Assembly: GCA_018303225.1 (NCBI GenBank)
Contig: JAGVYO010000040.1
Span: 1 to 7,964, forward strand
Source: Candidatus Woesearchaeota archaeon
Lineage (GTDB): Archaea > Nanobdellota > Nanobdellia > Woesearchaeales > JAGVYO01
Length of the DNA: 7,964 bases
Direction: 5' to 3'
Shown: positions 1 through 5,520 of the stretch, piece after piece
How positions within the stretch are numbered: the stretch's first letter is position 1
Layout: every line of letters begins with the position of its first letter
Notes under the pieces: model-generated
Seen by the model: the letters and a program-made list of their open reading frames with translations, nothing else
Told to the model about the DNA's origin: nothing
The model's database searches: none
Made by a program: the position numbers and the translations under genes

Positions 1-1
1 G

Positions 2-73
2 AGTTTCACCAAAGGAAAGATTTCAGTCAATTCGCTGGAAGAATATTACCGTCGTTTCAACTCCAAAAGATAA
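2..73 (+). CDS. C-terminal end of an unidentified gene (partial)
   Basis: The frame starting at base 2 stays open from the window edge to a TAA at 71-73. It encodes 23 residues ending in LEEYYRRFNSKR. The composition (charged and aromatic, basic tail) looks like a real soluble protein C-terminus. The other two frames give less protein-like sequence. The downstream promoter-like element overlaps the stop, as expected at a gene end. The fragment is too short to assign a family, and I do not recognise it. Confidence 0.5.
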   Translation, partial: SFTKGKISVNSLEEYYRRFNSKR

Positions 74-85
74 AAGCTTTTATAG
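70..85 (+). promoter_or_regulatory. Candidate TATA-type promoter inside a 14-bp palindrome
   Basis: ATAAAAGCTTTTAT (70-83) is a perfect palindrome, and its right half extends into TTTTATAG (78-85), an archaeal TATA-box look-alike. A start site about 26 nt downstream would fall near 105-110. That leaves a leader of roughly 22-27 nt, which carries the G-run at 119-125 (AGGGGGGG with the preceding A) as a possible SD about 6 nt before the ATG at 132. The palindrome could also be a regulator site or a weak terminator for the upstream gene. This is inferred from sequence only. Confidence 0.35.
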
Positions 86-131
86 AAGTTATTATTTTGC
101 AGGGAAGTTTGATTTTCAGGGGGGGTTTTAA

Positions 132-461
132 ATGAATGCACCAAATGGGCAGGGAAACAACATCTGGGATTCAGCCACATATGCCGGGAGAGGGGTGCCT
201 GTAACTTATAATGGACAACCAGCCATTGCCGTTGAAAGTAAGAATGGTTATGCGGTGTTGTTTCAAAATGGCTCTGGTGATGTAGAGATTAGGGATTATC
301 GGCGCGGAGATGCGGTTATTGCAGGCGGAAACATGGCAGTAAACGAGGGCAAGAAACATGTTTCTCATCTGACTATAGGCAGCGGCCAGGAACATGATGC
401 ATTTTTGACAGTGCTCAATGGGCAAAGAGAAAAAACTGCAAGTTTGGCACCTCCAAGATAA
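132..461 (+). CDS. Hypothetical protein, 109 aa, upstream of argG
   Basis: This is an unknown small protein; I recognise no family. It is soluble-looking, with no signal peptide, no membrane segment and no cysteines. The N-terminus is rich in Gly and Asn. The middle (about residues 23-70) alternates hydrophobic and polar residues with Gly/Asn turns, such as NGYAVLFQNGSGDVEI, which suggests a small beta-rich fold. The ATG at 132 follows a G-rich SD-like run by about 6 nt, and the TAA at 459-461 is 12 nt before argG. I see no good TATA box near 443 for argG itself, so the two genes are probably co-transcribed. The tail (about residues 97-109, ending LAPPR) looks unstructured. An antisense frame also exists here, but the sense frame has the RBS and the operon position. 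Function is unknown. Confidence 0.6.
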   Translation: MNAPNGQGNNIWDSATYAGRGVPVTYNGQPAIAVESKNGYAVLFQNGSGDVEIRDYRRGDAVIAGGNMAVNEGKKHVSHLTIGSGQEHDAFLTVLNGQREKTASLAPPR

Positions 462-473
462 AAATCACTGATT

Positions 474-1700
474 ATGGCAAACCAAAAAGTAATCTTAGCC
501 TACAGCGGCGGCCTGGACACATCGGTTATTCTAAAGTGGCTCCTCAATAAGGGCTACGATGTCGTTTGCTATCTGGCTGACCTTGGCCAGAAAGAGGATT
601 TGAACGCAGCCAAGGAAAAAGCCCTGAAAATAGGCGCTTCCAAAGTCTACATCGAGGATGTGAAGAAAGAATTTGTCACGGATTTCATCTTCCCGGCGTT
701 AAGGGCCAATGCAGTCTATGAGGGAAAATACCTGTTAGGAACTTCTATGGCACGGCCGTTGATTGCAAAAAAGCAGATTGAGATCGCACGAAAAGAAAAA
801 ACGAACATCGTGAGCCATGGCGCCACCGGCAAGGGCAACGACCAGGTCCGGTTTGAGATGACCTACATGACCCTGATGCCCGATGTGAAGATCATTGCGC
901 CGTGGAAAGACGACGAGTTCCTGAACCAATTTCAAGGAAGGGAAGCCATGCTGGAGTTTTCGGAAAAGAACGGCATCCCGGTAAAAGCCACCAAGAAAGC
1001 GCCGTGGAGTTCCGATCCTAACCTGATGCATATCAGCTACGAGGCCGGCATCCTGGAGGACCCGAATATGGCCTATCCTGAAGAATTGTTCGAGCTGACC
1101 GTCAGCCCGCAGAAAGCGCCGGATAAGGAGACCGAAATCGAGATTCATTTCGAAAGAGGCAATCCGGTAAAAGTCGTGGACAAGACGAACAAAGTTACCA
1201 AAGAAGACCCTCTTGAATTGTTCCAATACCTCAATGACGTAGCCGGAAAGAACGGCGTGGGAAGGACGGATGTGGTGGAGAACCGGTTTGTCGGCATGAA
1301 ATCAAGAGGCGTTTATGAGACGCCGGCCGGAACCGTTTTGCACACGGCGCATCGCGACATCGAAGGACTGACTATGGACAGAGAGGTCATGCACCTGCGC
1401 GACAGCCTGATCCCTAAATTTGCAGAACTCATCTACAACGGCTTCTGGTATGCGCCGGAAAAGGAGTTTTTACAGGCTGCCTTCGATAAGAGCCAGGAAT
1501 ACGTGTCCGGGATTGTGAAACTGGCGTTGTACAAGGGCAACATCCTCTTCAAAGGCCGTTCCTCCCCGAATTCGCTCTATCAGCAGAACATTGCCTCCAT
1601 GGATGTTCACGGCCGCTACGATCAGAAAGACGCGATTGGCTTCATCAAACTGAATGCATTGCGGTTGCGGGCGAGTGCAAAACGGCTGAAGATAAAGTGA
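474..1700 (+). CDS. argG: Argininosuccinate synthase
   Basis: It joins citrulline and aspartate using ATP to give argininosuccinate, AMP and PPi, the penultimate step of arginine synthesis in the cytoplasm. The 408-aa length is normal for the family. The N-type ATP pyrophosphatase loop SGGLDTS is at residues 11-17, with GTSMARPLIAKKQ at about 89-101 and the conserved GATGKGNDQVRFE at 116-128. A central APWSSDPNLMHISYEAG block is also typical, and the C-terminus ends in a basic stretch. The frame is intact. The ATG at 474 has no visible SD and lies 12 nt after the unknown 109-aa gene, so it is likely expressed as the second gene of that operon. The partner argH is 2.3 kb downstream in the same direction, separated from argG by an unknown gene and the rib pair. 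Family assignment is secure. Confidence 0.97.
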   Translation: MANQKVILAYSGGLDTSVILKWLLNKGYDVVCYLADLGQKEDLNAAKEKALKIGASKVYIEDVKKEFVTDFIFPALRANAVYEGKYLLGTSMARPLIAKKQIEIARKEKTNIVSHGATGKGNDQVRFEMTYMTLMPDVKIIAPWKDDEFLNQFQGREAMLEFSEKNGIPVKATKKAPWSSDPNLMHISYEAGILEDPNMAYPEELFELTVSPQKAPDKETEIEIHFERGNPVKVVDKTNKVTKEDPLELFQYLNDVAGKNGVGRTDVVENRFVGMKSRGVYETPAGTVLHTAHRDIEGLTMDREVMHLRDSLIPKFAELIYNGFWYAPEKEFLQAAFDKSQEYVSGIVKLALYKGNILFKGRSSPNSLYQQNIASMDVHGRYDQKDAIGFIKLNALRLRASAKRLKIK

Positions 1701-1714
1701 TTTCTTGAGAAATG

Positions 1715-1722
1715 TTTAAATA
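1715..1722 (+). promoter_or_regulatory. Leaderless archaeal promoter (TATA box)
   Basis: TTTAAATA is preceded by purine-rich GAAATG, which could serve as a BRE. Its centre is about 27 nt before the ATG at 1746, so transcription should begin at or next to the start codon. It lies in the 45-nt AT-rich gap after argG. Confidence 0.65.
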
Positions 1723-1745
1723 AAGTTTACAATTCTCACGTCACT

Positions 1746-2105
1746 ATGTATGAACTTCATACTCCTTCCTATGGGCCTTTTGAATCAGGGGGTGGCAGGC
1801 TACCGCTTTCTGAAAGAACGAGGGTATCGGATAGAAACGATGGGCAAAGCGGAATTTTGAAGATAGTCACTCGGCAATTTGATATGTTCTTAGGTGAAAG
1901 GGAAGGGGAATCCTACGTCGGTTTAGTCCCTCATGTTGTCGGACTGGAAGGCGACGTTGAAGCATTGAAGCGGTACTATCGGGGCCAAGAAGCATTGCCT
2001 GCTGTTCTTAGGAGGAATCAAGTGAAGGTAGCCATTCCTATCGAAGACCTTCGTTCGGCAGACAATTGGATTGAAAGAGCCAAGACACAAGGATATCTTT
2101 TCTAA
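1746..2105 (+). CDS. Hypothetical protein, 119 aa
   Basis: This is an unknown protein with no family I recognise. It has no signal peptide, membrane helix or cysteine. Residues 1-35 are Gly/Ser/Arg-rich and probably flexible. From about residue 36 (GILKIVTRQFDMFLGERE) to 119 the pattern suggests a compact alpha/beta domain: strands around SYVGLVPHVVGL and QVKVAIPI, and helices around EALKRYYRG and SADNWIERAKTQ. The length and strand/helix alternation could suit a small ligand- or RNA-binding domain, but nothing supports a specific function. A leaderless promoter 31 nt upstream of the ATG supports both the start and the reality of the gene. It stands alone between argG and the rib pair, which has its own promoter. 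Confidence 0.65.
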   Translation: MYELHTPSYGPFESGGGRLPLSERTRVSDRNDGQSGILKIVTRQFDMFLGEREGESYVGLVPHVVGLEGDVEALKRYYRGQEALPAVLRRNQVKVAIPIEDLRSADNWIERAKTQGYLF

Positions 2106-2163
2106 CCCATCCTCAAGTAACCCATTTCCCTCTTTTGTCCCTACTTTGCCATTAAGCATAGCA
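2106..2163 (+). other. Pyrimidine-rich gap between unknown gene and ribD promoter
   Basis: This short spacer has a C/T-rich run (CCCTCTTTTGTCCCTACTTTG, split by purines, about 2127-2148) that could serve as a weak archaeal T-rich termination signal for the upstream gene. I see no hairpin or ORF here. Confidence 0.2.
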
Positions 2164-2171
2164 TTTAAATA
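2164..2171 (+). promoter_or_regulatory. Leaderless archaeal promoter of ribD-ribB (TATA box)
   Basis: TTTAAATA is identical to the box in front of the gene at 1746. Its centre is about 30 nt before the ribD ATG at 2198, which predicts a leader of 0-4 nt. There is no SD ahead of the ATG. Confidence 0.65.
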
Positions 2172-2197
2172 ACGAGCCTTATTCTGCCGACGTTGAA

Positions 2198-3175
2198 ATG
2201 CGCTCCCACAAGAAGTACATGGAATTGGCCATGAAGCTGGCCGAGAAAGGCAAGGGGCACGTCAGCCCCAACCCATTGGTGGGTTGCATTGTTGTCAAGC
2301 GGAACCGCATCGTGGGCAAGGGCTGGCACAGGAAATACGGCGACGCCCATGCCGAAGTCAACGCCCTGAACGAGGCTGGAAAAAAAGCAAGAGGCGCCAC
2401 TCTGTACGTCACCCTGGAGCCCTGTTCGCACTGGGGCAAGACGCCGCCCTGCACCGAGCGCATCGTTGAAGCCGGTGTCAGTGAAGTGATTATAGGGATG
2501 ATGGACCCGAATCCCGTGGTGAGCGGTGCGCAGGAGCTGAAGCTGAGGGGCATCAAGATCAAGACCGGTATCCTGGAACCGGATATAAAGAAACAGAACG
2601 AGCAGTTCATCAAATACATGAAGGTCAAGCGGCCGTTTGTCCTGGTCAAAGCGGCCATGAGCCTGGACGGGAAAATAGCCACGAGGACAGGCCACTCCAA
2701 GTACATCACCGGCAAAGAGGCGAGAATCTATGTCCACAAGTTGCGCGCCGAGATGGACGCGGTGATGGTGGGCATCAATACCGTATTGAAGGACAATCCC
2801 CAACTGAACACGCGGATGGTGCGCGGAAGGAACCCTTTTATCGTCATCGTGGACAGCCATTTGCGTATCCCTCCCAATGCTAAACTATTTCATGACCCGT
2901 TGAAAGTCATCATCGCCACCTCTTCCCAAGCGCCGAAAGCCAAGGTGAAGCAGCTCCTCCATAAGGGCGTAAAGGTACTGGTTTTGCGGCAGAAGCGCGG
3001 GCGGATCGACCTGGATGAGCTGATGAAAGAGCTGGGGAAGATGGAAATAGCCAGCGTCATGATCGAGGGCGGCGCTGAACTGAACGCCGAAGCCATCAAA
3101 TCAAAGATTGTCGATAAGATACTATTCTTCATCTCTCCGAAGATGATAAGCCATCAAATCAAAGATTGTCGATAA
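2198..3175 (+). pseudogene. ribD: Riboflavin deaminase/reductase RibD, C-terminus frameshifted
   Basis: This bifunctional enzyme of riboflavin synthesis deaminates the GTP-derived diaminopyrimidine and then reduces its ribose with NADPH. The deaminase domain (about residues 1-130) has HAEVNAL with zinc ligand H51 and catalytic E53, and PCSHWGKTPPC with C76 and C85. The reductase domain (about 146-356) begins VLVKAAMSLDGKIA and includes MVGINTVLKDNPQL and VMIEGGAELN. The readable frame gives 325 aa. After residue 317 a perfect 58-bp tandem duplication shifts the frame, adding eight foreign residues (SHQIKDCR) and a stop at 3173-3175. Removing one copy restores a 356-aa protein ending IEGYL, whose TGA (3324-3326) overlaps the ribB ATG. 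Whether the truncated form works is unknown: it loses the last 39 residues of the reductase domain, while the deaminase domain is untouched. Bacterial-type RibD in an archaeal context suggests transfer (inference). Confidence 0.93.
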
Positions 3176-3205
3176 GATACTATTCTTCATCTCTCCGAAG
3201 ATGAT
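3090..3205 (+). repeat. Exact 58-bp tandem duplication in ribD
   Basis: Bases 3090-3147 and 3148-3205 are identical over all 58 positions. The flanking bases differ at both ends, and there is no microhomology at the junction. Because 58 is not a multiple of three, the second copy is read in another frame. The repeat encodes the AIKSKIVDKILFFISPKMI part of RibD. Confidence 0.97.
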
Positions 3206-3326
3206 TGGAAATGGGCTGGGTGCAATCGGTGATCTGGGCATCACCAAAGTGGATAGGTCTATTAAATTGAAAAATATTGATTACAAGAAGATCGGGAAAG
3301 ACGTGATGATTGAAGGATATCTATGA
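3150..3326 (+). pseudogene. ribD: Out-of-frame C-terminal remnant of RibD
   Basis: In the frame of the second repeat copy, 58 codons run without a stop to TGA 3324-3326. The first 19 repeat the RibD segment starting AIKSK. The remaining 39 (from GNGLGAIGDLG to KDVMIEGYL) are the missing RibD C-terminus, including SIKLKNIDYKKIGKD, typical of RibD reductase ends. There is no start codon or RBS of its own, so it is a remnant and not a separate gene. The TGA shares ATGA with the ribB start, a hallmark of the original translational coupling. The intact coding quality suggests that the lesion is recent or artefactual. Confidence 0.85.
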
Positions 3327-3937
3327 AATTCGCCACCATCCCGGAAGCCATCAAAGACCTACAAAGAGGGCGCTTCATCATCCTGATTGACGATGAGGAC
3401 CGCGAGAACGAAGGCGACCTGGTTTTGGCCGCGGAAAAGGCCACTCCGAACAAACTGAATTACATGCTCAAAGAGGCCAGGGGCATCCTGTGCGTGCCCA
3501 TGGAAGGCAAACGTCTGGACGAGCTCGATATCCCGTTGATGGTGCAGAACAATACCGACCGCTTCAATACTCCTTTTACGGTCTCGGTGGATGCCAGGAA
3601 AGGCGTCTCCACCGGCGTAAGCGTGAATGACCGCATGGAGACGTTGAAGGTGCTTCTCGATCCGAACGCAAATCCTTCGGATTTGGTCAGGCCGGGCCAC
3701 ATGTTTCCGCTGCGCGCGGCCAAGAACGGCGTGCTGCAGCGCCAGGGCCATACCGAGGCGGCCGTGGATTTCCTGAAATTGGCCGATATGAAGCCCGTGG
3801 CTGTCATCGCCGAAATCATGAAGGATAATGGCGATATGGCTCAGCTGGAAGAGCTGATGGAGTTTGCAGAGAGGCACAAGCTCAACATCGTTACCATCGC
3901 GGATTTGGCCGAATACCGGAAAAAGCAGAAGGAATAG
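3323..3937 (+). CDS. ribB: 3,4-dihydroxy-2-butanone 4-phosphate synthase
   Basis: It converts ribulose 5-phosphate to 3,4-dihydroxy-2-butanone 4-phosphate and formate, the four-carbon branch of riboflavin synthesis. At 204 aa it is the stand-alone form, without a fused GTP cyclohydrolase II. Key motifs are DDEDRENEGD (residues 23-32, the acidic metal-binding loop), RPGHMFPL (123-130) and GHTEAAVD (142-149). The C-terminal IADLAEYR is also typical. The usual CEIM reads AEIM here (163-166), a mild substitution. The ATG overlaps the original ribD stop in ATGA, and GAAGG at 3312-3316 is a weak SD. With ribD frameshifted, ribosomes would stop 148 nt early, so coupled translation may be weakened. 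The gene itself is intact. Enzymes for later riboflavin steps are not in the window. Confidence 0.96.
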   Translation: MKFATIPEAIKDLQRGRFIILIDDEDRENEGDLVLAAEKATPNKLNYMLKEARGILCVPMEGKRLDELDIPLMVQNNTDRFNTPFTVSVDARKGVSTGVSVNDRMETLKVLLDPNANPSDLVRPGHMFPLRAAKNGVLQRQGHTEAAVDFLKLADMKPVAVIAEIMKDNGDMAQLEELMEFAERHKLNIVTIADLAEYRKKQKE

Positions 3938-3938
3938 C

Positions 3939-3973
3939 TGTCTAATTCTAGACATTTATGTCTAATCTTGTCA
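3939..3973. promoter_or_regulatory. TGTCTA/TAGACA repeat cluster, candidate operator of argH
   Basis: The gap after ribB holds TGTCTA (3939-3944), TAGACA (3949-3954) and TGTCTA (3959-3964), each separated by 4 nt, then a partial TGTCA at 3969-3973. The first two form the 16-bp palindrome TGTCTAATTCTAGACA; the second and third form another. The direct repeats TGTCTAAT recur at a 20-bp interval, about two helical turns. The cluster ends about 17 bp before the argH TATA box, where an archaeal regulator could bind. Alternatively, the RNA could fold into one of two competing short hairpins at the ribB end. Confidence 0.45.
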
Positions 3974-3989
3974 GGAACGGGTCAATAGA

Positions 3990-3997
3990 TTTATAAG
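3990..3997 (+). promoter_or_regulatory. Leaderless archaeal promoter of argH (TATA box)
   Basis: TTTATAAG is preceded by AATAGA, and its centre is about 27 nt before the ATG at 4020. This predicts initiation at the start codon. There is no SD in front of the ATG. Confidence 0.6.
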
Positions 3998-4019
3998 GGA
4001 GCGGCTTGTAAAAAGCGGC

Positions 4020-4700
4020 ATGGCAAAGCTCTGGCAGAAGGACTACGACGTGAATAAGGAGACCGAGAAATTCACCGTGGGCAACGATTATGTGCTGGAT
4101 AAAGCGTTGCTTCCCTATGATATCTACGGCTCCATGGCGCATGCCGCGATGCTGAAGAAGATCGGCATTTTGACAGCCAATGAGTTTGCAGGATTAAAAA
4201 AAGAGCTTACGCATATTCTGAAGAACACCTCATTTGAGATTGCGCCGTCCGATGAGGACGTGCATACGGCCATAGAGAACGAGCTGACCCGGAAATTAAG
4301 CGCGTTGGGGAAAAAGATCCATACTGCCCGCTCGCGGAACGACCAGGTGTTATTGGATACGAGATTGTACACAAAAGATAATCTCACAAAAGATAATCTA
4401 TTGGAGATAAAGCAATCTGTATTGGAATTAGCAAACGCCCTGCTGGAAGTGGCGGAAAAGAACAAAGCCATTCCGTTTCCCGGCTATACCCACACGCAGA
4501 AGGCCATGCCCTCCTCTGTGGGATTATGGGCAGGCGCATTTGCCGAATCGCTGATGGACGATGTGCTGCAAGTAAGTGCTGCTTATCAACTGAACGATCA
4601 GTCTCCGTTGGGCAGTGCTGCAGGCTACGGCGTTCCGCTGCTGATTGACAGGCAATATGTTGCCGATCTGCTGGGCTTCGAACAGTCGTGGGAAAATTGA
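4020..4700 (+). pseudogene. argH: Argininosuccinate lyase, N-terminal half, frame broken
   Basis: ArgH splits argininosuccinate into arginine and fumarate. This 226-aa frame carries the first half: EDVHTAIENELT (about 80-90), HTARSRNDQV (101-110) with the conserved Arg-Asn substrate contacts, PGYTHTQ (154-160) with the catalytic-site His, and SPLGSAAGYGVP (195-206). After LLGFEQ (residue 222) the family normally continues for about ten residues to the SRGK segment. Here the frame passes directly into SWEN and a stop at 4698-4700. The cause is a deletion at 4680-4685, described in the findings. Residues 118-127 (TKDNLTKDNL) are an in-frame duplication. The catalytic serine loop lies in the other half, so this piece alone should be inactive. 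The start is set by the TATA box 30 nt upstream. Confidence 0.93.
4370..4399 (+). repeat. 15-bp perfect tandem repeat inside argH
   Basis: Bases 4370-4384 and 4385-4399 are identical (CACAAAAGATAATCT). The duplication is in frame and gives TKDNLTKDNL. By comparison with the E. coli ArgH sequence as I remember it, the spacing from NDQV to PGYTH is longer by exactly five residues, so one copy appears to be extra. Confidence 0.9.
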
Positions 4701-5340
4701 GCTGGCAGTTTTATCCGCGCTGAATCAAATTGCGCTGACCCTGAACAAACTAGCAACAGACCTGATATGGTTCAGCACTCCGGAATTTGGCTATTTTGAG
4801 ATGCCCAAAGAATTCTGCACCGGCTCGTCCATCATGCCGCAGAAGAAAAACCCGGATGTACTGGAACTGGTGCGCGCCAGGAGCGCGATGATGGAAGGCT
4901 ATCTGGTCCAGTTGAACAACATCATAAAGAATCATATCTCCGGTTACCATCGCGATTTCCAGCTGACCAAGGAACCGCTGCTGAACGGCATCGAGACCAG
5001 CAAAAGCACTGTGAAAATCATGACCTTGGTGATGAAAGGGCTGAAAATCAACAAAGAGAACTGCATCAAGGCCTGCACGCCCGAATTATTTGCCACGGAC
5101 AAAGCATTGGAGCTGGTCAGAAAGGGCATGCCCTTCCGGGACGCGTATAAGGAAGTGGGGTTGAACTTGGACAAGCTGAAAAGCGAGGATCCGGTGAAGA
5201 ACATCCTGTCCAAAAAACATATCGGCGCAACAGGAAATCTGGGGCTTGAAAAGATAAAGAAACAGCTCCGGGACGAGTTTAAGCAGCTGAAGAAAGAGCA
5301 GCAACATTTCCATCACAAAATCAAAACGTTAATAAGCTGA
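4645..5340 (+). pseudogene. argH: Argininosuccinate lyase, C-terminal half, frame broken
   Basis: Homology to ArgH begins at NSRGKIE (base 4681) and runs to TGA 5338-5340. The preceding codons from ATG 4645 are the argH N-terminal sequence read out of frame, so that ATG is probably not a genuine start. The half contains the fumarase/lyase superfamily signature GSSIMPQKKNPD (bases 4822-4857) with the mobile catalytic serine loop. It also has DFQLTKEPLL, a TPELFATDKALELVRKGMPFRDAY block typical of the C-terminal domain, and a Lys/Gln-rich tail. With the predicted 32 missing bases restored, the gene would encode 450 aa, normal for ArgH. Motif content suggests a divergent ArgH subgroup (SRGK type) rather than the E. 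coli type. As written, neither half is a complete enzyme. Confidence 0.9.
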
Positions 5341-5343
5341 AAA

Positions 5344-5390
5344 GCAAATAAACAGATAAGGGCCATTAAAAATAAATTTTTTATTTGCGA
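5344..5390 (+). terminator. Candidate terminator after argH: T-tract within inverted repeat
   Basis: GCAAATAAA (5344-5352) and TTTATTTGC (5380-5388) are perfect inverted arms around a 27-nt AT-rich interior. The interior and right arm hold a run of six T (5377-5382) followed by ATTT. A U-rich tract directly after a gene is the usual archaeal intrinsic termination signal. AT-rich stretches here (TTAAAAATAA at about 5367-5376) could equally be the TATA element of the next gene. Confidence 0.4.
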
Positions 5391-5408
5391 GCGCGAACCA
5401 TGCGATTA

Positions 5409-5433
5409 CAAAAATTTCGTGCCGAAATTTTTG
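5409..5433 (+). promoter_or_regulatory. Strong hairpin in the leader of the B3/B4 gene
   Basis: CAAAAATTTCG (5409-5419) and CGAAATTTTTG (5423-5433) are perfect complements around a 3-nt TGC loop, giving an 11-bp stem. A GC-rich patch precedes it (GCGAGCGCG, 5387-5395), and a small GGG-ACCG-CCC hairpin can follow (5433-5442). No T-run follows the stem, so it is not a classical terminator. It lies about 90 nt before the TTG start, within what would be a long leader if transcription begins near 5395. A cis-regulatory RNA, a processing site or a protein-binding palindrome are all possible. Confidence 0.4.
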
Positions 5434-5509
5434 GGACCGCCCTGCCAAAGAAAAAAGTTATCGTTTTAATGGAAAATTCACTGGAAACATAAACTATCAT
5501 CTTAAAAAA

Positions 5510-5515
5510 GAGGTG
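5510..5515 (+). promoter_or_regulatory. Shine-Dalgarno deciding a TTG start
   Basis: GAGGTG matches the core of the anti-SD complement (GGAGGTGAT) and lies 5 nt before the TTG at 5521. The next in-frame ATG falls deep in the conserved domain, so this SD fixes the unusual start. Genes here with a TATA box 30 nt upstream lack an SD, so this gene uses a leadered mRNA. Confidence 0.7.
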
Positions 5516-5520
5516 GAAGG

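Noticed and set aside
2165..2860. 231-codon minus-strand open frame over ribD
   Set aside because: It is the shadow of the RibD coding strand and has many His, Val and Asp residues with no motif. The + frame has zinc and reductase motifs and a promoter.
3173..3175. Programmed frameshifting in ribD or argH
   Set aside because: There is no slippery heptamer with a downstream structure at either site. A tandem duplication and a repeat-mediated deletion explain the frame changes better.
3258..3290. AT-rich stretch as an internal ribB promoter
   Set aside because: It codes for the RibD C-terminus (SIKLKNIDYKK), and AT content there follows from Lys/Ile/Asn codons. The best TATA-like match is over 55 nt from the ribB ATG, unlike the other promoters.
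4645..4680. ATG at 4645 as the start of a separate ArgH C-terminal protein
   Set aside because: The codons up to 4680 are argH N-terminal sequence read in the wrong frame. No SD or TATA box is near, and homology begins only at 4681. It is the product of a frameshift rather than a split gene.
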